This document shows positions 1 through 5,809 of a stretch of 10,261 bases of DNA, piece by piece (positions within the stretch are counted from its first letter, which is position 1; each line of letters begins with the position of its first letter). The notes below the pieces were generated by a model. The model made no database searches and had not been told where the DNA came from. It saw only the letters and a program-made list of their open reading frames with translations. Made by a program: the position numbers and the translations under genes. The stretch spans positions 1 to 10,261 of the forward strand of contig CAKSJC010000047.1 in the NCBI GenBank assembly GCA_934462885.1, in the 5' to 3' direction. This DNA is from an uncultured Eubacteriales bacterium. Its GTDB lineage: Bacteria > Bacillota > Clostridia > Oscillospirales > CAG-272.

Positions 1-50
1 TGGTTCTTTCTTCCAAGAAAGAACCGTACCCCCCGCGTCTCCCTCCTGCG
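1..50 (+). repeat. Right end of intergenic repeat, copy D (cut by window edge)
   Basis: Only the right-hand end of the repeat seen at 5509-5786, 8051-8339 and 8357-8611 is present; the window edge hides the rest. A perfect hairpin lies at 2-25 with 11-bp arms GGTTCTTTCTT/AAGAAAGAACC. Its 2-nt loop is CC instead of the TC of the other copies, so the only change is in the loop. A C-run and CGTCTCC-type tract follows up to the dnaN stop codon at 52. In transcript direction the hairpin starts 26 nt after that stop, almost the same spacing as behind the P-II gene. It may shape the dnaN mRNA 3' end, but there is no U-tract directly after the stem. Confidence 0.85.
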
Positions 51-51
51 T

Positions 52-1305
52 TTACTTGTTCATTCGTCTCGGCATGATGAAGTACATGAACATATTGTCG
101 ATATTTTTATCTGAAGCCGGGTTGAGGTCGAGTCTACGTTCGCCGAACACGTCCGGATCGGGGGAAGCGTTCACGAAAGGAACGCCGTCCGAGGGTTCGA
201 TCACGATACCCATCAACGGGGAGTTCATTCTGATTCTGAGTCTTTCGCAGTCGGGCGGGCAAGCGCGGAGCGCTTCAGCGAGAAGGCGGCAGTTAAAGCC
301 TATCGTAAGGTCGGCGCCTTCGATAGCGGCAGGCACTTCCTCGTATACCGAGCCGCCCTGCGAAACGGACGAAAGGGTAATTTTTCCTCCTCCGACGTCT
401 ATTTTAACGGGAGACTTGGTGTTGCCGCCGAGTTTATCCTCCGTAACGATGAAAGCGCGCTCAATAGCCTCGCGCAGTTCGGAAGCGGAAACGTACACCT
501 GCGTCATATAAGAGGTAGGCAAAAGCTTTTCGTAATTGAAGTATTCCGCGTCGAGCATGCGGGTGAAGAAATACATACCGTCAAGCTTAAAGATAATATG
601 CTTGCGGCCGATTATCATCGTAAGATTTTCTTCCGTGTCGCGGAGAAGCTTCAATAATTCGTTTAAGAATTTGCCTGGAATTATCATTTCCGCGTCCGGA
701 GCGTCGGGATTTTCCTCCGAAATGCCGCATCTTGCCGCCGAAAGTCTGTTTCCGTCGCAGGCGATCACCGTCATTTCGCCGTCTTTTATCTTAAATAAAG
801 CTCCGTTAAACGCGGCGCGCTGATCGTTCTGCGCGACCGCAAAAACAGTCTCCGAAATGAGACTTCTTACCTTGCGCTGAGGAATGGAGTAAATTCTTTC
901 TCCAATAAACATCGGCATCGTCGGGAACTCTTCGCCGGGAGTCGCCATAATCTCAAACGAGGACTGACCTCCCGAGAGCTTAACCCTTCCGCGCTCGTCA
1001 ATGTCGATCGTGATCTCGCCGTCCGGAAGAGCGCGGACTATCTGCAAAACCTTCGCCGTGTTTATGACGAACATTCCTTTTTCTTCAATAACGCATTCGG
1101 CGCTTGTGCGCAGTCCTTTTTCAAGGTCGAACGCAGATATGCGGCACAGATCTCCGCGGTCTGTGTCGTAATCGCCGTATTTGGGATTCGGAGGGCATTC
1201 GAATAAAAGTCCGTCCACCGAAGTCAGCGTATTTTTTGTTTGAGAGATGCCCGCGGCGGGAATTATAGCCGCGAGAAGTTTTTGTTTATCAAACCTTGCT
1301 TTCAT
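52..1305 (-). CDS. dnaN: DNA polymerase III beta subunit (sliding clamp)
   Basis: The beta subunit forms a ring dimer around DNA and tethers the replicative polymerase and other clamp-binding proteins. The 417-aa product has the three-domain clamp layout. Family-like segments include SAFDLEKGLRT (57-67), PGEEFPTMP (123-131), NGALF and CDGNRLSAA in domain II, and the C-terminal FIMPRRM (409-415), which matches the conserved MPMRL end that lines the partner-binding pocket. The usual length is about 365-380 aa. The excess sits in two places: an extra hydrophilic loop at about 36-53 and an unusual segment of about 30 aa at 372-405, just before the terminal strand. ATG at 1305 is preceded by GGAG (1313-1316) at 7-nt spacing. 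Its position next to oriC and dnaA supports the call. With 834 bp between it and dnaA it probably has its own promoter; I see no strong one. Confidence 0.96.
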   Translation of the reverse strand: MKARFDKQKLLAAIIPAAGISQTKNTLTSVDGLLFECPPNPKYGDYDTDRGDLCRISAFDLEKGLRTSAECVIEEKGMFVINTAKVLQIVRALPDGEITIDIDERGRVKLSGGQSSFEIMATPGEEFPTMPMFIGERIYSIPQRKVRSLISETVFAVAQNDQRAAFNGALFKIKDGEMTVIACDGNRLSAARCGISEENPDAPDAEMIIPGKFLNELLKLLRDTEENLTMIIGRKHIIFKLDGMYFFTRMLDAEYFNYEKLLPTSYMTQVYVSASELREAIERAFIVTEDKLGGNTKSPVKIDVGGGKITLSSVSQGGSVYEEVPAAIEGADLTIGFNCRLLAEALRACPPDCERLRIRMNSPLMGIVIEPSDGVPFVNASPDPDVFGERRLDLNPASDKNIDNMFMYFIMPRRMNK

Positions 1306-1378
1306 AACAGATCTCCGATAGTTTATTTTTATATTCTGTAAATATTGTTTTCATTTTGTACCGTTATTTTTTACGCGC

Positions 1379-1424
1379 GTTAATAAAGTAAAATAAATAA
1401 GATAAAATATATAAATAAAAAATA
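1379..1424. other. Candidate DNA unwinding element
   Basis: On the plus strand these 46 bases contain no C and only three G, the most extreme AT stretch in the window. The tract lies directly beside the TAG-rich run and on the dnaN side of the DnaA boxes. That is where duplex opening occurs in the Bacillus-type dnaA-dnaN origin. Assignment is by composition and position only. Confidence 0.7.
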
Positions 1425-1440
1425 GCAGTAGTAGCAGTAG
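1423..1440 (+). promoter_or_regulatory. DnaA-trio-like element
   Basis: The plus strand reads TAG CAG TAG TAG CAG TAG, six trinucleotides with A-G in every unit. It is followed by GGGC (1441-1444) and then a DnaA-box-like 9-mer. In the described basal unwinding system, DnaA loaded on boxes extends across a GC-rich step onto single-stranded 3'-GAT-5' trinucleotides, which is TAG read 5'-3' toward the box. Order, polarity and neighbouring AT tract all fit. Two of the six units are CAG, a departure from the commonest first base. Function is inferred from similarity. Confidence 0.75.
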
Positions 1441-1444
1441 GGGC

Positions 1445-1462
1445 TGTTGGAATTGTTGAAAA
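1445..1462 (-). promoter_or_regulatory. Two abutting DnaA-box-like 9-mers beside the trio
   Basis: The plus strand carries TGTTGGAAT (1445-1453) directly followed by TGTTGAAAA (1454-1462). Read on the minus strand these are ATTCCAACA and TTTTCAACA. The second is identical to four other 9-mers in this origin; the first differs from it at two positions. Both point the same way, 9 bp apart, as expected for boxes that load DnaA toward the trio run at 1423-1440. Confidence 0.65.
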
Positions 1463-1820
1463 CTTCCGCCGCAGGATTTTTTTTGCGTAAAATCTCTTTT
1501 TTTCTCATTGTTTCATGTTATCTCATAAAATAATCCGCGACGTGTAAAGTTTTCGTCTTTTGAAAAAGCACCTTGGAAATCACCTCAAAACCGAAAGTTT
1601 TCAAAAACGCCGCTTTGAATAAAATTTACCGGAACATCTGATTTGTTTCAAATCGTACAAAAAAGCGGTTTCATCCGTAAATTTTATAAAAATACGATTT
1701 TTTTCAAAAATAAATCAACAGGTTTAATCGGCGTGAAAAAGGTTGATTTTCATAAAAAAAGGAAATATGCGGGAAATACGAAACGCTGTCGGGAAATAAA
1801 AGGCAAATGTATAAAACGAG

Positions 1821-1829
1821 TTTTCAACA
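1821..1829 (+). promoter_or_regulatory. DnaA-box-like 9-mer
   Basis: TTTTCAACA, preceded by GAG exactly as in the left arm of the palindrome at 1979-1990, giving a shared 12-mer. It differs from the standard TTATCCACA at two positions. It is assigned because the same 9-mer recurs in this intergenic region. Confidence 0.5.
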
Positions 1830-1948
1830 GGCGGTATTTTGGTTTTCAAAAGCGGTTTTTGATAATCGGATGAGGTTATCAAACGTCAAAAGCTCTTTTT
1901 TTCTTTGTTTTTTTGATTAAATCTTAAAAAATCAAAAATTCAATTAAG

Positions 1949-1957
1949 TTTTCAACA
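1949..1957 (+). promoter_or_regulatory. DnaA-box-like 9-mer
   Basis: TTTTCAACA, 12 bp before the palindrome. A TGTGGATTT 9-mer (1964-1972, minus-strand box form AAATCCACA) lies between it and the palindrome and overlaps the palindrome's left edge, so box-like sequences run almost continuously from 1949 to 2015. Confidence 0.5.
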
Positions 1958-1969
1958 GCAAGGTGTGGA

Positions 1970-2014
1970 TTTCCACATGAGTTTTCAACATGCTGTTGAA
2001 AACTCATGTGGAAA
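1970..2014. repeat. Perfect 21-bp inverted repeat of DnaA-box-like sequences
   Basis: The arms 1970-1990 and 1994-2014 are exact reverse complements, separated by TGC (1991-1993). Each arm contains a TTTCCACA core and a TTTTCAACA 9-mer joined by TGAG, so four box-like sites face each other. The right arm plus one base gives TTTTCCACA (2007-2015, minus), one mismatch from the standard box. The structure could be a symmetric DnaA binding platform or extrude as a cruciform. It lies about 125 nt past the dnaA stop but has no U-tract on the minus strand, so it is a poor candidate terminator. Confidence 0.85.
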
Positions 2015-2139
2015 AACTGCATTTGTCGAAAATCGTTTTTGAAAATGAGTTGAAATTGTATTGAAAAGATGATTTATAAGAAGATTTCTTATGTAAAAAA
2101 AGTTTCTTTCGGCGAAAAAAATTGCCTGTAACGTGAAAA

Positions 2140-3804
2140 TTACCCGCGTTTAACTTCTTTAATGATTTCTTTTACGGTAGCGGCGAGTACCGGATCGGAT
2201 CCGATCTCCGATTCGATTCCGCCGATATTCGAGTGAACCGTGCTGTGATCGCGCCCGAAAGCGTTGCCTATCTGTGAAAGAGAAATATCCGAGACGGCGC
2301 GCACGACATACATGGAAATGTTTCTCGCATCCTTTATGTCTTTCTTTCTTGACGAGCTCATAATTTCTTCGGGCGAGACGGAATACCTCTTTGCGACGCA
2401 GTTTACGACGCGGTCTATCATGTCCGATACCGGTTCTTCTTCGCGGAGGTATTCGGGAACCGTCTGTATTACCATATCCATAGATACCGGCTGACCGGTG
2501 AGGAGATTTGACATAGCGAGTTTTTTTATGACTCCCTCAAGCTGACGTATGTTTTCCTGTAAATTCTGCGCGAGGAAATCCATAACGTCTACCGGAACGT
2601 CGATATTGCTCTGAGAAATTTTATTTTTCAGAATTGCAAGGCGCAGCTCATAGTCCGGCGGCTGGATATCCGCAAGAAGTCCCGCTTCAAAGCGGCTTGT
2701 GATTCTCTGTTCGAGAGTTTCGAGATCCTTCGGGGGACGGTCGGAGGTGATAATAATCTGCTTGTGATCCTCATAGAGGGCTTCAAACGTGTGGAAGAAT
2801 TCCGTCTGAGTAGACTGAGTTCCGGCTATGAACTGAATATCGTCGATGAGAAGCATGTCGCAGTTTCTGTATTTCTGGCGGAACGAAGTGTTTCGGTCGC
2901 TTCTTATTGACTCAATGACCTCGTTCATGAATTCCTCGCCTTTTTTGCAGATAATGTTTTTTGACGGATCGCGTGCGAGGACGCGGTTGGCGATCGCGTA
3001 CATTAAGTGAGTTTTTCCGAGTCCCGACGGTCCGTGGAGGAAGAGAGGATTGTTTTTTGCGCCGACGTTGTCCGCTACGTTGAGAGCGGCTGCGTGAGCG
3101 AAACGGTTAGAGTTGCCGACTATGAAATTTTCGAAGGTGTAATCCTCTTTGAATACTTTTGGCTGCTGTTTCGGTGCGTTTCCGATCATTTCGTTTAATG
3201 AGTCGGTCAGCTTTGAGTTGGCGGAAGTCATCTGCTCAACCATGCTTAGGTATTCTTCCTTCTGTTGTTTGTCGTATTCTTCTTTTGTGATGCCCGCGGG
3301 AATTTCGGACGGCTGAGACGGCGATAAAAATTCGGATTTTTTACCTGCGGCGTTATCTTCGTCGGATTTGTCCGATAAATCGGAAGACGCCGCGGACGCC
3401 GCATATTTATCCGTTTTTTCATCCGCTGTTTTTTTAGATTCCGCCTCTCGTGCCGCCTGCCTTTCGCGCACTATCTTTAAGGGAGATATCACCGATCCGT
3501 CGTCCGGCACTTCGGGAGCGAGAGACTCGTCGACTTCGATTGAAATCGCCTCCGGCATATAGCCTATCACGAATTCAAGACATTCTCCGAGAAAAGGTAA
3601 ATATTTTTTTTCGATTATGTCCCTCTTTGATTTGTTTTCACAAACAAAAACAGCCCTGTCAGAGTCAAGATATACGATCTTAGTGCGTGAAAACCATAGG
3701 TCGTACGCAAGCTTAGAGTTCTTTTTTTCTTCCCATTTAGATCTTGTTACATCATCGAGAGCTTCTCTTATCGAGGTAAGATCTATATCGTCCTGGAGTT
3801 CCAT
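2140..3804 (-). CDS. dnaA: Chromosomal replication initiator protein DnaA
   Basis: DnaA is an AAA+ ATPase that binds oriC boxes, opens the duplex and recruits the helicase. The 554-aa product has domain I (about 12-92), a long acidic/lysine-rich linker (about 93-215) and the AAA+ domain from DYTFENFIVG (221). Visible motifs are Walker A GPSGLGKT (258-265), Walker B LLIDDIQFI (318-326), sensor I TSDRPP (353-358), the arginine-finger segment LEQRITSRF (363-371) and sensor II RQLEGVIKKL (420-429). Domain IV ends with the helix-turn-helix signature IGNAFGRDHSTV (512-523). That signature has one G where E. coli and B. subtilis have GG. The ARNISMYVV segment (493-501) lacks the ARPRQ/AFPRQ form. 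The long linker explains the length above about 450 aa. ATG at 3804 has GGAGG (3809-3813) at 4-nt spacing and a consensus promoter upstream. Confidence 0.98.
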   Translation of the reverse strand: MELQDDIDLTSIREALDDVTRSKWEEKKNSKLAYDLWFSRTKIVYLDSDRAVFVCENKSKRDIIEKKYLPFLGECLEFVIGYMPEAISIEVDESLAPEVPDDGSVISPLKIVRERQAAREAESKKTADEKTDKYAASAASSDLSDKSDEDNAAGKKSEFLSPSQPSEIPAGITKEEYDKQQKEEYLSMVEQMTSANSKLTDSLNEMIGNAPKQQPKVFKEDYTFENFIVGNSNRFAHAAALNVADNVGAKNNPLFLHGPSGLGKTHLMYAIANRVLARDPSKNIICKKGEEFMNEVIESIRSDRNTSFRQKYRNCDMLLIDDIQFIAGTQSTQTEFFHTFEALYEDHKQIIITSDRPPKDLETLEQRITSRFEAGLLADIQPPDYELRLAILKNKISQSNIDVPVDVMDFLAQNLQENIRQLEGVIKKLAMSNLLTGQPVSMDMVIQTVPEYLREEEPVSDMIDRVVNCVAKRYSVSPEEIMSSSRKKDIKDARNISMYVVRAVSDISLSQIGNAFGRDHSTVHSNIGGIESEIGSDPVLAATVKEIIKEVKRG

Positions 3805-3851
3805 GATACCTCCGTTTTAATAGTTTTGTACATTATTATATAATCCATTCA

Positions 3852-3880
3852 ATTATACCATAATTTTACCTTTCTGTCAA
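3852..3880 (-). promoter_or_regulatory. dnaA promoter, perfect sigma-A/sigma-70 consensus
   Basis: On the minus strand TTGACA (3880-3875) and TATAAT (3857-3852) are separated by exactly 17 bp. Both hexamers and the spacing match the housekeeping consensus. Transcription would start near 3845, giving a leader of about 40 nt before the ATG at 3804. No DnaA-box-like 9-mer is visible around it, so DnaA self-repression at this promoter is not apparent from sequence. Confidence 0.92.
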
Positions 3881-3884
3881 GGAA

Positions 3885-4050
3885 AATAACACAGTCGGAT
3901 CAGGTTAAGAGGCGCGGACGGCTTAATATCCGAAAGGAAAGATTTGGAGACAGTTTCCAATATAAGCCTTGTTTCGAATCATCCGTCGCAAAGACTTTAG
4001 ACGGAATTTTTCAGGAGAAAGTCAAACAAAAAATTTTTCTCCGAATCTGA
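3885..4050. other. Unassigned intergenic stretch between dnaA promoter and MATE terminator
   Basis: The 341 bp between dnaA and the MATE gene hold the promoter at one end and a terminator at the other. In between I recognise no gene. There is a small inverted repeat TCCGTC/GACGGA (3982-3987 and 4000-4005) followed on the plus strand by ATTTTTC. A weaker pair GGAGAAA/TTTCTCC lies at 4014-4020 and 4036-4042. Either could belong to a small RNA or a weak plus-strand terminator, but nothing else supports that. Confidence 0.4.
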
Positions 4051-4053
4051 AAG

Positions 4054-4099
4054 AAAAACTCGACTTTCGGACGTAAATTTGCCCGTAAGTCGAGTTTTT
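4054..4099 (-). terminator. Rho-independent terminator behind the MATE gene
   Basis: Perfect 13-bp arms AAAAACTCGACTT (4054-4066) and AAGTCGAGTTTTT (4087-4099) enclose a 20-nt loop whose ACG and CGT (4071-4073, 4084-4086) can pair further. The stem ends in T-runs on both strands, so it could work in both directions. In the minus direction it starts 46 nt after the MATE stop codon and isolates dnaA from read-through. Confidence 0.88.
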
Positions 4100-4145
4100 T
4101 CATTTATTTCAGCCGTACAATTCGTTATACAGCGGAAAAGCTTTT

Positions 4146-5486
4146 TTATTTCAAAAAGTATCCGTACTTTTTATTTTTTGTTATTAAGAAAGTGACGGAT
4201 AAGATAAACGCTAAGACCTCCGCAAGCGTGATAGACCACCAGATGCCGTCTATGTCGAAGAACATCGGGAGGAGTATAACGGAGCAAGACTGAAAGATAA
4301 GCGTTCTGAAGAATGCCACAACAGCTGAAATAACGCCGTTATTAAGAGACGTAAAGAAAGAAGAAGTAAAAATATTAAAGCCGACTAATATAAACGATAA
4401 AGAGAAGAGTGAGAAAGCGTGTTTTGTCATTTCGAAAAGCTCTTTGTCGTATCCGACAAAAATTGCCGAAAGAGGATGAGAAAGAGCTATCGCGGACAAA
4501 GTGAGTATAATACTCATTCCAGACAGAATATAAAGACTTTTTTTCAGTATGTTGTTAAGCTCCCTGTGATTTTCGGCGCCGTAGTTAAAAGCGACGATAG
4601 GCGCGCAGCCGACCGCGTAGCCGATAAATATCGCGATGAAGATAAACTGCACATACATAAGAACTCCGTATGCCGAAACGCCGTTCTCGCCCGCGACGCG
4701 AAGAAGCTGGAAGTTATAGAGCATACTGACGACGGAAGAAGAAATGTTGGTCATAAGCTCCGAGGAGCCGTTTCCGCACGCTCTGAGAATGGGTTTTAAT
4801 TCAAGACGTGTTTTTGTTATGCGTAAGAGACTGCCGTTCGGGCGTATAAAGTAAATGAGAGGGATAACGGCGCCTACTACCTGGCTTATTCCGGTAGCGA
4901 CAGCCGCTCCTGCGACTCCGAAACCTAATACGGCGACAAAAAGCGCGTCGAGAACTATATTTGTTATTCCGGCGATTACCGTAACGAGAAGTCCGAGCTT
5001 TGGTTTTTCCGCAGCCACAAAAAAGCTCTGGAACATGTTCTGAAACATGAACGCCATCGTAAAAGCTATCACGATACGCCCGTATACAACACAGTCGTTA
5101 ATCATTGCGTCCGTTGCTCCGAGAAGGCGCGAAACCTGCGGCATGAAAATGATTCCCGCAGCCGACAGAACAGACGACATGATTACAATAAACCATGCCA
5201 TCATCGTAAAATAGCGGTTGGCAACCTCCCGTCGACCCTCGCCCAGTACCTTGGAAACAAGAGCCGTTCCTCCTGTACCGACCATGAAACCCATGCCCCC
5301 GATAATGTTTGTAAAAGGCATTATAAGGTTTATGGAAGCAAATGCGGTTTTACCCGCTATGTTCGATACAAATAAACCGTCTACTACACCGTAGATAGAC
5401 ATAAAAACCATCATGCCGATAGATGGGAAAACAAAACGTAAAAGCTTTTTTAAAGTAAAATGATCAGATAATTGAATTTTTTCCAT
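4146..5486 (-). CDS. MATE-family multidrug/cation antiporter
   Basis: MATE proteins are 12-helix inner-membrane exporters that use a sodium or proton gradient to expel cationic drugs or metabolites. From ATG at 5486 the product is 446 aa, the usual size, hydrophobic throughout, with repeated helix segments. Family-like segments are PSIGMMVFMSIYGVVDGLFV (21-40), GGTALVSKVLGEGRREVA (72-89), AAEKPKLGLLVTVIAGITN (158-176), the GVAGAAVATGISQ stretch (190-202) and PIVAFNYGAENHREL (296-310). The second half repeats the first in outline. It resembles the MepA-like branch; substrate unknown. A longer reading from TTG at 5624 would add 46 residues encoded by the intergenic repeat (Pro/Ser/Phe-rich), which I reject. 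The terminator at 4054-4099 ends the unit. No clear promoter lies between it and repeat A, so it may depend on read-through from the P-II gene. Confidence 0.93.
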   Translation of the reverse strand: MEKIQLSDHFTLKKLLRFVFPSIGMMVFMSIYGVVDGLFVSNIAGKTAFASINLIMPFTNIIGGMGFMVGTGGTALVSKVLGEGRREVANRYFTMMAWFIVIMSSVLSAAGIIFMPQVSRLLGATDAMINDCVVYGRIVIAFTMAFMFQNMFQSFFVAAEKPKLGLLVTVIAGITNIVLDALFVAVLGFGVAGAAVATGISQVVGAVIPLIYFIRPNGSLLRITKTRLELKPILRACGNGSSELMTNISSSVVSMLYNFQLLRVAGENGVSAYGVLMYVQFIFIAIFIGYAVGCAPIVAFNYGAENHRELNNILKKSLYILSGMSIILTLSAIALSHPLSAIFVGYDKELFEMTKHAFSLFSLSFILVGFNIFTSSFFTSLNNGVISAVVAFFRTLIFQSCSVILLPMFFDIDGIWWSITLAEVLAFILSVTFLITKNKKYGYFLK

Positions 5487-5491
5487 TTTTT

Positions 5492-5495
5492 CCTC
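5492..5495 (-). promoter_or_regulatory. Ribosome binding site that sets the MATE start
   Basis: GAGG on the minus strand, 5 nt before ATG at 5486. It supports the 446-aa form over the upstream TTG at 5624, which lies inside repeat A. Confidence 0.8.
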
Positions 5496-5508
5496 AAGTG
5501 AATAGGAG

Positions 5509-5786
5509 AACGAGGGGAACGAGGGGAACGAGGGGAACGGGGAGAACGATGCGGGGGGTTTTTGAAAAAAACCCCCGCACCCCCAAAAACTTTCGGAAGA
5601 AAGTTTTTGATGTCGTGCAGACAAATTCAGTTAAGCTTTGGCTTATGCAGATACTCAGTTTACGGACGGCTTTACGTCAACAGGCTGAGTATCGCCGGTA
5701 ATTTAAGCTGAACCATATCCGTCTGCACGAAACCCTGACTCCTTCAGTCCGAAAGTTCTTTGGTTCTTTCTTTCAAGAAAGAACCG
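5509..5786 (+). repeat. Intergenic modular repeat, copy A
   Basis: The most complete single copy. Modules left to right: three perfect AACGAGGGG 9-mers (5509-5535) and a G-rich remainder; hairpin 1 GCGGGGG...CCCCCGC (5551-5577), with T and A runs pairing inside; hairpin 2 AAAAACTTTC/GAAAGTTTTT (5585-5594 and 5599-5608, loop GGAA); a 118-bp imperfect inverted repeat bounded by TCGTGCAGAC (5613-5622) and GTCTGCACGA (5721-5730), with inner arms GATACTCAG/CTGAGTATC (5650-5658, 5685-5693); and hairpin 3 GGTTCTTTCTT/AAGAAAGAACC (5762-5785). Hairpin 2's left side can also pair with CCGAAAGTTCTTTGG on the right (5749-5763), giving an alternative outer stem. It starts 24 nt past the P-II stop in transcript direction. 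No transposase gene and no obvious target-site duplication. Confidence 0.9.
5514..5542 (+). other. Candidate G-quadruplex at left end of repeat A
   Basis: Four G4 runs (5514-5517, 5523-5526, 5532-5535, 5539-5542) with loops of 5, 5 and 3 nt satisfy the simple quadruplex pattern on the plus strand. That is the template strand just upstream of the MATE start, so it would affect DNA rather than the MATE mRNA. Folding is inferred. Confidence 0.5.
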
Positions 5787-5809
5787 TATCCCCCCGCGTC
5801 TCCTCCGTC

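Larger units (their letters stand above)
1306..2139. other. oriC: Chromosomal replication origin (oriC), dnaA-dnaN intergenic region
   Basis: This 834-bp AT-rich non-coding stretch lies between dnaA and dnaN, the classical place of the Firmicutes origin. It contains an almost GC-free tract next to dnaN, a TAG-rich trinucleotide run, two abutting DnaA-box-like 9-mers, further 9-mers of form TTTTCAACA, and a long perfect palindrome near dnaA. TTTTCAACA or its complement occurs at 1454-1462 (-), 1821-1829 (+), 1949-1957 (+), 1982-1990 (+) and 1994-2002 (-). TTTTCCACA occurs at 2007-2015 (-) and a related TGTGGATTT at 1964-1972. Weaker TTTTCAAAA forms recur at 1558-1566 (-), 1598-1606, 1701-1709, 1843-1851 and 2037-2045 (-). 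No box cluster is visible upstream of dnaA, so the origin looks single-part. No believable gene lies inside. Confidence 0.9.

Noticed and set aside
1643..1873. A plus-strand 76-codon frame in the origin region
   Set aside because: It starts with TTG, is Lys/Phe/Ile-rich as expected from AT-rich DNA, lacks a ribosome site and covers DnaA-box-like sites.
2076..2092. Perfect 7-bp hairpin ATAAGAA/TTCTTAT as dnaA terminator
   Set aside because: The stem is almost all A-T and the T-run lies before it in the dnaA direction, so it does not fit an intrinsic terminator.
3965..3995. GTTTCGAATC resembling a tRNA T-loop
   Set aside because: The flanking bases do not form a 5-bp T stem and no acceptor or anticodon arm can be found.
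5487..5624. A 46-residue N-terminal extension of the MATE protein
   Set aside because: It begins with TTG inside repeat A and is a Pro/Ser/Phe low-complexity reading of the AACGAGGGG tract; ATG at 5486 has a good ribosome site and gives the family length.
5498..5701. Plus-strand frame across repeat A (TRGTRGTRG-type protein)
   Set aside because: It is a translation of tandem repeats and hairpins with no conserved frame between copies.
5509..5786. Repeat A as an insertion sequence
   Set aside because: There is no transposase frame and no clear target-site duplication; a non-autonomous element remains possible and is listed as a finding.
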